Assembly: GCA_050734185.1 (NCBI GenBank)
Contig: JBOHUE010000104.1
Location: forward strand, 1 to 15,427
DNA length: 15,427 nucleotides
Origin: JAFALX01 sp050734185
Lineage (GTDB): Bacteria; Chloroflexota; Dormibacteria; Aeolococcales; Aeolococcaceae
Direction: 5' to 3'
Part shown: in pieces, positions 1 to 5,909 of the stretch
Position numbering within the stretch: the stretch's first letter is position 1
How the letters are laid out: every line of letters begins with the position of its first letter
Made by a program: the position numbers and the translations under genes
The notes under the pieces: model-generated
What the model saw: the letters and a program-made list of their open reading frames with translations, nothing else
What the model was told of the DNA's origin: nothing
The model's database searches: none

Positions 1-510
1 GAACCCGGCGGTCACGAGCGGGCCGGCGCCGTCGGGCCACCGAAGCGCGCGCGCGTCCCAGCCGAGCTTCAACGCGTTGGTCCAGTCGGTTGAGCCCGCG
101 TCGCCGCCGAGCGCTTCGAGCACCGCATCGGTCAGCGGGACCACGCGCGCCGCGTCGGGCACGAGACGACGCCACTCCATGACACGCTCGAGCCCGGTGC
201 CGAACCGTTGATCGTCGTACGCGACCCCGGGTGCGCAGGCGTCGCCGCGCGCGTCGCGAAAACACAGCGTGCCGGCGGTGCCGGCGACGGATACTGCCGC
301 GGGCGTCGCGCGTGCTGTGGCGCAAGCCCGCGAGAGCACGCGCAGCGCGGCGTCGATGATGGCTGCGTCGTCAATTCGATGCCCGCCGTCGCGGGTGCGA
401 CGGCCCGAGAGGACGTCGAGTGCGGCGTGCGCGACGACGCGCCCGGTTGCGGTGTCCATGACAACGGCCCGCGCGCCCGACGTGCCGACGTCCACACCCG
501 CTGTCAACAT
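1..510 (-). CDS. FGGY-family carbohydrate kinase, N-terminal 170 residues (partial, runs off left edge)
   Basis: FGGY kinases phosphorylate sugars or polyols (xylulose, ribulose, glycerol and others) with ATP in the cytoplasm. The frame read from the ATG at 510 is open to base 1. It begins MLTAGVDVGTSGARAVVMD, which matches the N-terminal phosphate-binding motif of the actin-like ATPase fold (D7, G9, T10, S11). Residues around 80-88 (SVAGTAGTL) resemble the segment of this family that reads roughly 'GTSGTL', and 'GVAYDDQR' follows where the substrate-contact D/R residues usually lie. The C-terminal half, which includes the FGGY signatures and the catalytic Asp, is outside the window, so the sugar cannot be named. 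A weak AGGA ribosome site precedes the ATG by seven bases. The start is 54 bases after the stop of the thioredoxin reductase on the same strand, so co-transcription is possible. Family is fairly sure; substrate is unknown. Confidence 0.82.
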   Translation of the reverse strand, partial: MLTAGVDVGTSGARAVVMDTATGRVVAHAALDVLSGRRTRDGGHRIDDAAIIDAALRVLSRACATARATPAAVSVAGTAGTLCFRDARGDACAPGVAYDDQRFGTGLERVMEWRRLVPDAARVVPLTDAVLEALGGDAGSTDWTNALKLGWDARALRWPDGAGPLVTAGF

Positions 511-564
511 CTGCACGTCCTATTTTCGGATGTGCCAGGCGTTTCCGCGAGCCTGGGGGTCAGG

Positions 565-1782
565 TCAGCCGCAGCTCTTCGCGGCGATCTGGTCGTGCAG
601 CTCGAGGTAGCGGCGGACTGCGAGGAGCGCGGCGATGCCGTCGCCCACCGCGCTGCCGAGCTGCTTGGTCGACCCCTGGCGCACGTCGCCGGCAGAGAAC
701 ACGCCAGGCATCGACGTGTTGAAGTCACCCTTGTCTACAACAAACCCGCCCTCGTCGAGGTCGACGGTGCCCTTCACGAACTGCGTGTTGGGGGTCTGGC
801 CGACGAAGACGAAGGCGGCCTGTGGGTGCAGCGTCTCAGTGGCGCCCGTGACGCGGTCTCGCACCGCGACGCCGTTGAGGTGTCCGCCCGCGCCCTCGAG
901 CCCGGTGATCTCGGTGTTCAGCTGCACGATGAAACGCGGATCGTGCGTCACCTTGTCCTGCAGCAGCGGCGACGCTGTCAGGTGGTCGCCGCGCTGGATG
1001 ACGCGCACCCTGTGGGCGAACCGCGTGAGGTACATCCCCTCCTCCAGCGCCGAGTTGCCGCCACCGACAACCATGAGCTCGTCGGCGCCGCGATAGAAGG
1101 GCGCGTCGCAGGTGGCGCAGAAGTGCACGCCGGCGCCGATGTAGTCCTCCTCGCCGGGAACGCCGAGCCGCCGGTACGTGGTGCCCGTCGCGATCACCGC
1201 CGCATGCGCGCTGATCTCCTGGCCGTTGCCGAGGTGCAGGCGGAGGTCGCCCTGCTCGACGTCGTCGTGCTGGATGCGCTCGACGCTGACCGCGGGCAGC
1301 AGCTCGACGCCGTAGCGCTTGGCCTGTTCGACAAAGCGCTTGGACAGCTCGGTGCCGGTGACGCCGTCGGGAAACCCGGGATAGTTGTCGACGCGCTCGG
1401 TCACCGCCGCCTGCCCGCCGAGCGCGCTGCGGTCGATGACGATCGACTCGATGCCCTCACGTGCGGCGTAGATGGCCGCCGAGAGGCCCGCGGGCCCACC
1501 GCCCACGATCGCGAGGTCGTAGCAGGCGCGCTTGGCCTCGAGCGTCATGCCGAGCTTGCGCGCGAGATCCTCGTCGGTGGGCTCGATGAGGACGGTGCCG
1601 TCCTTGAAGACGATGGTCGGGATGCTGCGCCCACCGTGCTGCAGCTCCTCGATGTGGTGCAGCGCCTCCTTGTCCTGGCCGACGTCGATCCAGTCGTAGG
1701 GCACGCGCTGCTCGGTGAGGAACTTCTTGGAGCGCCGGCAGTCGGGGCACCAGTTCGCGCCGTAGACGGTGATATCGGCCAT
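565..1782 (-). CDS. trxB: Glutaredoxin-thioredoxin reductase fusion (405 aa)
   Basis: This is a low-Mr flavoprotein thioredoxin-disulfide reductase with an added N-terminal glutaredoxin/mycoredoxin-like domain. Residues 1-80 form the Grx part: ITVYGANWCPDC has the redox pair C12/C15, and SIPTIVF (53-59) supplies the cis-Pro. From residue 88 the TrxR part starts. GGGPAG (94-99) binds FAD, CATC (C222/C225) is the active-site disulfide, GGGNSALEE (240-248) is the pyridine-nucleotide loop, and SAGDVRQGSTKQLGSAVGDG (363-382) is the C-terminal FAD motif. The usual HRRxxxR motif that holds the 2'-phosphate of NADPH is absent; the site reads VIQRGDHLTAS (261-271), so cofactor preference may differ. 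A stand-alone TrxR is about 310-320 residues, which fits an extra domain of about 85. No clear Shine-Dalgarno precedes the ATG, but TAAGAT lies six bases upstream, which would allow a leaderless mRNA. Function is secure; the native partner protein is inferred. Confidence 0.93.
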   Translation of the reverse strand: MADITVYGANWCPDCRRSKKFLTEQRVPYDWIDVGQDKEALHHIEELQHGGRSIPTIVFKDGTVLIEPTDEDLARKLGMTLEAKRACYDLAIVGGGPAGLSAAIYAAREGIESIVIDRSALGGQAAVTERVDNYPGFPDGVTGTELSKRFVEQAKRYGVELLPAVSVERIQHDDVEQGDLRLHLGNGQEISAHAAVIATGTTYRRLGVPGEEDYIGAGVHFCATCDAPFYRGADELMVVGGGNSALEEGMYLTRFAHRVRVIQRGDHLTASPLLQDKVTHDPRFIVQLNTEITGLEGAGGHLNGVAVRDRVTGATETLHPQAAFVFVGQTPNTQFVKGTVDLDEGGFVVDKGDFNTSMPGVFSAGDVRQGSTKQLGSAVGDGIAALLAVRRYLELHDQIAAKSCG

Positions 1783-1788
1783 CGCTAG

Positions 1789-1794
1789 ATCTTA
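1789..1794 (-). promoter_or_regulatory. Candidate -10 element for the Grx-TrxR gene
   Basis: Read on the minus strand the hexamer is TAAGAT, four of six matches to TATAAT. Six bases separate it from the ATG at 1782, so transcription would begin at or next to the start codon. No convincing -35 was found. A short inverted repeat (CCCGC-GCA-GCGGG, 1800-1812) lies just upstream. Confidence 0.4.
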
Positions 1795-1826
1795 TGGAAC
1801 CCGCGCAGCGGGCCAGCCAAACAGCG

Positions 1827-1843
1827 TGCCGTGGCACACGGCA
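1827..1843. repeat. Inverted repeat TGCCGTG-GCA-CACGGCA between divergent genes
   Basis: Perfect 7-bp arms around a 3-base spacer in the 71-base gap between the divergent Grx-TrxR and isochorismatase genes. It touches the candidate -10 (1842-1847) of the rightward gene, a position suited to a repressor operator. No regulator can be named. Confidence 0.45.
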
Positions 1844-1847
1844 TAGT
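1842..1847 (+). promoter_or_regulatory. Candidate -10 element for the isochorismatase-family gene
   Basis: CATAGT matches TATAAT at four of six positions and ends six bases before the ATG at 1854. No Shine-Dalgarno is present. This fits leaderless transcription from the start codon and supports 1854 over the upstream ATG at 1794. Confidence 0.4.
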
Positions 1848-1853
1848 CGTCGC

Positions 1854-2444
1854 ATGGCGGATACGCACCCGATCATCGAACCGGCGCATACCGCGCTGGT
1901 GGTCATGGACTACCAGCCCGGCGTGCTGCAACGCCTGGACGACGCCGACGCGCTCGTCGAACGCGCGCAGCGCGCGATCGCGAACGCGCGCCGTCTTGGC
2001 ATGACGGTGGGCTACGTCCACGTGGCGCTGACCGATGCAGAGCGAGCCGGGGTGCCGTCGACGAACAAGATGTTCCAGCGCCTGCGTGAGGCGGGCGGCG
2101 CTCTGAACACCGACGCGGCCGCGACCTCCGTCGACGCGCGGCTGAAGCCGCAGAGCGGCGACATCGTCGTGCGCAAGCAGCGCGTCGGGGCGTTCTCCAC
2201 GACCAATCTCGACCAGCAGCTGCGCGGTCGCGGCATCGACACGCTCCTTCTCTGTGGCGTGTCGACCAGCGGGTGCGTGCTCTCCACCGTCCGCGACGCC
2301 GCCGACCGCGACTATCGACTCTTCGTCGTCGCCGACCTGTGCGCGGACTTCGATCCCGAGGTGCACGACCTGCTTGTCGAGCGGGTGTTTCCGCGCCAGG
2401 CGGACGTGATCACGAGCGACGCGCTCGACGGGGGTGCCACATAG
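1854..2444 (+). CDS. Isochorismatase-family cysteine hydrolase (196 aa)
   Basis: Members hydrolyse amides, carbamates or the enol ether of isochorismate (nicotinamidase, N-carbamoylsarcosine amidase, isochorismatase) with an Asp-Lys-Cys triad. All three positions are visible: D19 in ALVVMDYQPG, K108 in VVRKQRVGAF, and C141 in GVSTSGCVLST, preceded by the cis-peptide bond region VST. The length is normal for a single-domain member. The metal-site D-x-H of true nicotinamidases is not evident, and 'AFSTTNLDQQLRGRGIDTLLLCGV' style spacing (here spanning 113-135) is that of general family hydrolases, so the substrate is unknown. The start at 1854 is chosen because an upstream ATG (1794) would add 20 unconserved residues and overlap the divergent promoter. 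The gene stands between the divergent reductase and the ATPase, 78 bases ahead of the latter. Confidence 0.88.
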   Translation: MADTHPIIEPAHTALVVMDYQPGVLQRLDDADALVERAQRAIANARRLGMTVGYVHVALTDAERAGVPSTNKMFQRLREAGGALNTDAAATSVDARLKPQSGDIVVRKQRVGAFSTTNLDQQLRGRGIDTLLLCGVSTSGCVLSTVRDAADRDYRLFVVADLCADFDPEVHDLLVERVFPRQADVITSDALDGGAT

Positions 2445-2461
2445 CGAGTGGCAGGCTCGGA

Positions 2462-2476
2462 GTTACATTTCCGGGC
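2462..2476 (+). repeat. Direct repeat copy 1 (GTTACATTTCCGGGC)
   Basis: First of two 15-base copies upstream of the ATPase gene. It differs from the copy at 2508-2522 at a single base, and the copies start 46 bases apart. The spacing and the overlap of copy 2 with the putative -10 suggest an operator bound by the same protein at two sites. Confidence 0.6.
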
Positions 2477-2507
2477 GCGCTGGCGTTCCAAAGGCGGGCG
2501 TGTTTGC

Positions 2508-2522
2508 GTTACAATTCCGGGC
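2508..2522 (+). promoter_or_regulatory. Direct repeat copy 2 (GTTACAATTCCGGGC) containing the -10 of the ATPase gene
   Basis: The second repeat copy ends on the base before the ATG at 2523. Within it TACAAT (2510-2515) matches TATAAT at five of six positions, with seven bases to the start codon, so the mRNA would begin at the ATG. A weak -35 (TTCCAA, 2486-2491) lies 18 bases further up. A protein binding the repeat would cover both promoter and start codon. Confidence 0.55.
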
Positions 2523-3815
2523 ATGGCACCCCAGATCCCACGTTCGCCGGCACCACCGGCGTACCTGCCACGGAGTGTTGATGCCGAGCTCGCTCGACTT
2601 CTGAGGGCAGTCGGTGCCGTTCTCCTCGAGGGTCCGAAAGCGTGCGGCAAGACTGAGACGGCGCGTCAGGTGGCGGCCAGCGAGGTGCTCTTTGACATCG
2701 ATCCGCAGGTGAACGCGGCCATGGATGTGGATCCCCGCCTCTTGCTCGTAGGCCCGGCCCCGCGATTGCTGGATGAGTGGCAGTTGGAACCTGAGATCTG
2801 GAATCACGTCCGCCGTGAAGTCGATGAACGCAACAAGCACGGACTGAAGGGGCAGTTCATCTTGGCGGGATCGGCGGTGCCCGCTGATGACGTGACGCGG
2901 CACAGCGGTGCCGGGCGTATTGCCCGGTTGCGGATGCGGCCGATGAGCCTGGCCGAGAGCGGGTATTCGAGTGGTGCCATATCGCTCGCGGCCTTGCTCG
3001 CGGGCAACCCAAGCCAGAGCGACGACTCTGGCCTGACGGTGCCGGAGATCGCGGAGAGGATTGCCGTGGGCGGATGGCCGGCCATTCAGCGGGATGCTGT
3101 GCCCCAAGCGCTCACTGTCGTCCGGGGGTACATCGACGAGATCTGCCGGGTCGATGTTCAGCGGGTGCGTGGGGTTCGTCACGATCCCGACCGGGTGCGG
3201 CGCCTCTTGCGTTCACTCGCGCGCAACGTGACCACGTACGTCGGTGCGCAGACCCTAGCTCTCGACACCGGCGGCGACGATGCCGCCATTGACGAGAAGA
3301 CGACACGTGGGTATCTCGATGATCTCGGGCGGATCTTCGTGACGGAAGATCAGGGCGCGTGGAGCACCCACCTGCGCTCGCGTTCGACGTTGCGCAAGAG
3401 TGCAAAGCGTCTCTTCGTTGACCCGTCGCTGGCCGTCGCGGCTCTGGCCGTCACGCCCGAGCGTCTTTTGGATGATCTCAATCTGCTGGGGCTGCTCTTT
3501 GAAAACTTGGTGATTCGCGACCTGCGCATTCATGCTCAGGCGGCGGAAGGACAAGTGCTGCAATATCGCGACAACACCGGGCTCGAAGTCGACGCGATCG
3601 TCGAATTGCCGAATGGTTCGTGGGGCGCGTTTGAGGTCAAGCTCGGGGCCGGCCAAGTGGAGGCCGGGGCGAACTCCCTGCTCCGCTTCAGAGAGCGGGT
3701 TGATGCAACGCGCGCCGGCCAACCGGCGGTGCTCGGGGTGATCGTGGCCACGGGATACGGCTACCTGCGCGGCGACGGCATTGCCGTCATCCCGATCGGA
3801 GCTCTGGCAGCCTGA
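2523..3815 (+). CDS. AAA_14/DUF4143-type ATP-binding protein with C-terminal nuclease-like fold (430 aa)
   Basis: The order of motifs is that of the large family of 'ATP-binding proteins' with an AAA_14 domain followed by DUF4143, whose function is largely unsettled. GPKACGKT (37-44) is Walker A, RLLDEWQ (81-87) is the Walker B-type DEWQ, and FILAGSA (112-118) is a sensor-like strand. MRPMSLAESG (138-147) and GGWPAIQR (183-190) are typical middle blocks. LGLLFENLVIRDL (322-334) begins the C-terminal part. GLEVDAIVE (353-361) with AFEVKLG (369-375) forms a PD-(D/E)xK-like set, D357, E371, K373. The ATG at 2523 is preferred over 2448 because a TACAAT box sits seven bases before it and the family begins near a Pro-rich 'YLPR' segment. 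Hand-counted lines inside the gene are 53-67% G+C, against about 72% in a nearby line. The gene ends 23 bases from the 3' end of tRNA-Phe. Family call is secure, role is not. Confidence 0.87.
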   Translation: MAPQIPRSPAPPAYLPRSVDAELARLLRAVGAVLLEGPKACGKTETARQVAASEVLFDIDPQVNAAMDVDPRLLLVGPAPRLLDEWQLEPEIWNHVRREVDERNKHGLKGQFILAGSAVPADDVTRHSGAGRIARLRMRPMSLAESGYSSGAISLAALLAGNPSQSDDSGLTVPEIAERIAVGGWPAIQRDAVPQALTVVRGYIDEICRVDVQRVRGVRHDPDRVRRLLRSLARNVTTYVGAQTLALDTGGDDAAIDEKTTRGYLDDLGRIFVTEDQGAWSTHLRSRSTLRKSAKRLFVDPSLAVAALAVTPERLLDDLNLLGLLFENLVIRDLRIHAQAAEGQVLQYRDNTGLEVDAIVELPNGSWGAFEVKLGAGQVEAGANSLLRFRERVDATRAGQPAVLGVIVATGYGYLRGDGIAVIPIGALAA

Positions 3816-3820
3816 CTCCA

Positions 3821-3847
3821 TCGGCAGCCGAGGGCGTGTGCCGAGGG
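3821..3847. repeat. Short palindrome and 8-bp duplicate of the tRNA-Phe 3' end
   Basis: TCGGC-A-GCCGA (3821-3831) is a perfect short palindrome just past the ATPase stop. It contributes to GCCGAGGG at 3827-3834, which repeats the 3' acceptor bases of tRNA-Phe at 3840-3847. The match is only eight bases, so it may be chance or a trace of an attachment site. Confidence 0.35.
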
Positions 3848-3911
3848 TCAGAATCGAACTGACGACACCAGGTTTTTCAGACCTGTGCTCTACCAACTGA
3901 GCTACCTCGGC
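3839..3911 (-). tRNA. tRNA-Phe (anticodon GAA)
   Basis: The 73-base minus-strand sequence folds into a complete cloverleaf. Acceptor GCCGAGG pairs perfectly with CCTCGGC, and the D stem is GCTC/GAGC with the AGTTGGTA loop. The anticodon stem is CAGGT/ACCTG around CTGAAAA, which puts GAA at positions 34-36. A five-base variable loop (GTGTC) follows, then the T stem GTCAG/CTGAC with loop TTCGATT. The discriminator base is A. The 3' CCA is not encoded (the next bases are CAC), so it must be added by tRNA nucleotidyltransferase. It decodes both Phe codons. Confidence 0.97.
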
Positions 3912-3921
3912 GGGAGGGCTC

Positions 3922-3927
3922 AGTGTA
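3922..3927 (-). promoter_or_regulatory. Candidate -10 element for tRNA-Phe
   Basis: On the minus strand TACACT ends ten bases before the mature tRNA 5' end, a suitable place for a short leader. No -35 matching TTGACA was found at the right distance, so this is tentative. Confidence 0.3.
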
Positions 3928-3972
3928 CCGGCGGCACCACGATGGCCTCTCGATCGATGTGCGCGTCGCCCG

Positions 3973-3978
3973 TAAAAT
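3973..3978 (+). promoter_or_regulatory. Candidate -10 element for the 206-aa hypothetical gene
   Basis: TAAAAT matches TATAAT at five of six positions and is followed by exactly seven bases and the ATG at 3986. No ribosome-binding site is present. This supports 3986 as a leaderless start rather than the ATG at 3923, which lies inside the tRNA promoter region. A weak -35 (TCGATC, 3950-3955) is 17 bases upstream. Confidence 0.5.
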
Positions 3979-3985
3979 CACGCTC

Positions 3986-4606
3986 ATGGGCCGTGTCGTG
4001 CATACCCGTCTGTACGGCCTGCACCCGTCCAGCCGCGAGTGGCTGCACGCCAAGTTCGATCAGCTGGTGGCCGGCCGCGACTGGCGCGACCAGCGTCCAT
4101 GGCTCGCCGACTCGCACTCCGGCGGGCTGTTCGAGCAGCTCTTCTACCAGGACGCCGCGGTCCACGAGGCCGAGCACGGGCGTCAGCGGCTCTCCGCCGC
4201 GGGCTTCATGCGCGTCGCCGGCGATGAGACCGACGCGCTGGCCTTTGTCTTCATGATGCGCGAGCTCTCCGAGCGCTTCGCCATCGACGTTGTCGTCCGC
4301 GACCCGGACAACCCCATCGCCAAGCTGCGTCGAATAGAGCTCAGCCGCGGCCGCCTCGGCGACGGAGCCGCGCTCGAGTCGATCCTGGTCCGGCGCCCCA
4401 TCTTCAAGCGGATGCGCGGCGGCGAGCGCATCGAGATGTACCCGCCGCGGGCCCTGGGGAGCGCGTTCGGCACCGTCGACGGCGGCGACCCGGAGCGGCG
4501 CGCCTGGAGCTTTCTGGTGCACGGCATGCGCGATTCGCGTCCCAGCTTCCTCGAGGCCGAGGCGGAGGCCATGCGCATCTGGCGCGGCCTGCGCTTCCTC
4601 GATTGA
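3986..4606 (+). CDS. Hypothetical protein, 206 aa, upstream of and overlapping dtd
   Basis: I do not recognise this family. Codon use is high-GC at third positions like its neighbours, and the frame is tightly coupled to dtd: its TGA (4604-4606) overlaps the dtd TTG start (4603-4605). It is therefore very likely a real gene. There is no signal peptide or membrane segment, so it should be cytoplasmic. It starts MGRVVHTRLYGLHPSSREWL and is rich in charged and aromatic residues (DWRDQRPWLADSHSGGLFEQLF near 36-57 is cut here only as a description of the Trp-rich part). There is a possible amphipathic helix near 94-110 and an Arg-rich part around 127-160. Coupling to a tRNA-proofreading enzyme and adjacency to tRNA-Phe hint at a role linked to tRNA or translation, but this is only context. 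No catalytic motif is evident. Confidence 0.72.
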   Translation: MGRVVHTRLYGLHPSSREWLHAKFDQLVAGRDWRDQRPWLADSHSGGLFEQLFYQDAAVHEAEHGRQRLSAAGFMRVAGDETDALAFVFMMRELSERFAIDVVVRDPDNPIAKLRRIELSRGRLGDGAALESILVRRPIFKRMRGGERIEMYPPRALGSAFGTVDGGDPERRAWSFLVHGMRDSRPSFLEAEAEAMRIWRGLRFLD

Positions 4607-5070
4607 GAGCGGTCGTTCAGCGCGTTAGCCGGGCGCGCGTCACCGTCGAGGGCGAGACCACGGGGTCGATCGATGCCGGGCTGTGCGTGCTGCTCTCGAT
4701 CGGTCCTCGCGACGACACCACGGTCGCCGACCGCCTCGCCGGCCGCGTCGCCACCCTCCGCGTCTTCGCCGACGCCGCCGGGCGTATGAACCTCGACCTC
4801 CTGGCTGCGGGAGGCGCCGTTCTCGTGGTCAGCCAGTTCACCCTGCACGCCGACACCTCACGAGGCCACCGGCCGTCGTTCATCGGCGCCGCGGCGCCGG
4901 ACCTAGCCACGCAGCTCTGCGATCGGTTCGTCGAGACGCTCCGGGTCCGCGGGCTGCAGGTCGAGACCGGCCGTTTCGGCGCTGACATGGCCGTGGACCT
5001 GTGCAACGACGGACCGGTGACGGTCGTCCTCTCCAGTGGCGAGGACCCCTGGGAGGCCGACGCCGGCTAG
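4603..5070 (+). CDS. dtd: D-aminoacyl-tRNA deacylase (155 aa)
   Basis: The enzyme removes D-amino acids (classically D-Tyr) and also glycine mis-attached to tRNA-Ala, keeping translation chirally clean. It acts as a cytoplasmic homodimer. The sequence shows the family hallmarks. MRAVVQRVSRARV is the usual N-terminus. SQFTL (77-81) holds the catalytic-site Thr80. RGHRPSF (87-93) follows. NDGPVTVVL (135-143) carries the Gly-cisPro motif (GP at 137-138) that excludes L-amino acids. The length is a little over the usual 145-150 because of a short C-terminal tail. It begins with TTG inside the stop codon of the upstream gene (TTGA), which points to translational coupling. It converges with the Nudix-like gene, only seven bases away, with no room for a separate terminator. 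Confidence 0.96.
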   Translation: MRAVVQRVSRARVTVEGETTGSIDAGLCVLLSIGPRDDTTVADRLAGRVATLRVFADAAGRMNLDLLAAGGAVLVVSQFTLHADTSRGHRPSFIGAAAPDLATQLCDRFVETLRVRGLQVETGRFGADMAVDLCNDGPVTVVLSSGEDPWEADAG

Positions 5071-5077
5071 GGCGCTG

Positions 5078-5803
5078 CTAGCCCGCGCGGCGGGCGCGAA
5101 GGGCCGCGAGCTGCTCGCCCTCGCCACCGCTGCCCGAGTACCGGAGCAGCTCCGGCGGCCGGCCGCCGGTTCCCGCCGGCGATCGGAAGCGGGGCACGCG
5201 CAGCCGCAGGCTGGCGACCTCGCTGTCGCGGACGGTGCGAAGCACGCCGCCGTCGCGGAGCTCCTGAATGCGGCGCCGGAAGGTGCGCTCGCTCCCCTCG
5301 GGGCCGCCGTGCAGCGCGTTGTGCACGCGGAGCAGGTCGTCGCCGGTGAAGACGTCGCCGAGCAGGGCCGCGGCGCCCGCCAGCTGGCGGGTTTCGGTGC
5401 GCAGCCGCTCCAGGGCGGCGCGGAAGGCGTCGGCGTCCGAGCCCTCGAGGCGCAGGCCGCGACCGGCAACCGACCACGTGCCGGGCCCGTCGAAGGCGGC
5501 GAACGAGGCCGTTGCGTAGTACCAGACTGTTACCGACCGGCTCCGCCCGGGGGCGTCATCGATCTCGACCAGGCGGAGGGCCTGCGCGTCGCGGCCTCTG
5601 CGGCCGCCGAGGTCGACCCCGGCTCCTTCCACGGCGCGGGCAGCCGCGTCCGCGAAGTGGTCGCGGGGCTCCAGGTCCGACTGGGGCAGCCGCCGCTTCA
5701 GCGTCAGCACATGGAGAGCCCGGCTGGGTGGCGTCCCAGCCTCGGGATCAAAGGCGAATACAGCCGCCCCCGCGCTCAGAGCCGCCGTCACTCCCCTTGC
5801 CAT
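5078..5803 (-). CDS. Diverged Nudix-fold/winged-helix protein, NrtR-like putative regulator (241 aa)
   Basis: The architecture resembles NrtR-type regulators: an N-terminal Nudix-like domain (about 10-115) and a C-terminal winged helix (about 150-195). The last part is the clearest. FTGDDLLRVHNALHGG (152-167) and TFRRRIQELRDGGVL (174-188) match the 'LRRVYEAVLG...RNFRRKL...GLL' pattern of that family. The Nudix box is degraded. LPQSDLEPRDHFADAAARAV lines up with 'LPGGfVepgEsleeAArREl', but the Gly pair is lost and REUXEE reads RAVEGA (56-61), so hydrolysis is unlikely. It probably senses a nucleotide-sugar-type ligand and binds DNA. The start ATG has a strong AGAGGAG ribosome site (5810-5816) six bases upstream. 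The gene is transcribed toward dtd. The 45-residue C-terminal tail is Arg/Gly-rich and not recognised. Moderately sure of family; ligand and targets are unknown. Confidence 0.6.
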   Translation of the reverse strand: MARGVTAALSAGAAVFAFDPEAGTPPSRALHVLTLKRRLPQSDLEPRDHFADAAARAVEGAGVDLGGRRGRDAQALRLVEIDDAPGRSRSVTVWYYATASFAAFDGPGTWSVAGRGLRLEGSDADAFRAALERLRTETRQLAGAAALLGDVFTGDDLLRVHNALHGGPEGSERTFRRRIQELRDGGVLRTVRDSEVASLRLRVPRFRSPAGTGGRPPELLRYSGSGGEGEQLAALRARRAG

Positions 5804-5856
5804 GCTGCACTCCTCTGGTTGGATTGGTTTCGGAAGATCATGTCACCAACTACACC

Positions 5857-5862
5857 ATTATG
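5857..5862 (-). promoter_or_regulatory. Candidate extended -10 promoter of the Nudix-like gene
   Basis: On the minus strand the sequence reads TGGCATAAT, an extended -10 (TGn followed by CATAAT, five of six matches). No good -35 is seen, as is common for extended -10 promoters. The predicted 5' leader is about 45-50 bases and contains the AGAGGAG ribosome site. Confidence 0.5.
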
Positions 5863-5909
5863 CCATCCCTGGCCCCAAGATCCACCCCCCTCCCGGCGGT
5901 CCCTCCCTC

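Noticed and set aside
208..1788. Long plus-strand open frame opposite the FGGY kinase and Grx-TrxR genes
   Set aside because: Its product is low-information (Arg/Ala/Val/Asp-rich) with no family motif, while the opposite strand encodes two complete, recognisable motif sets. It is a GC-rich shadow.
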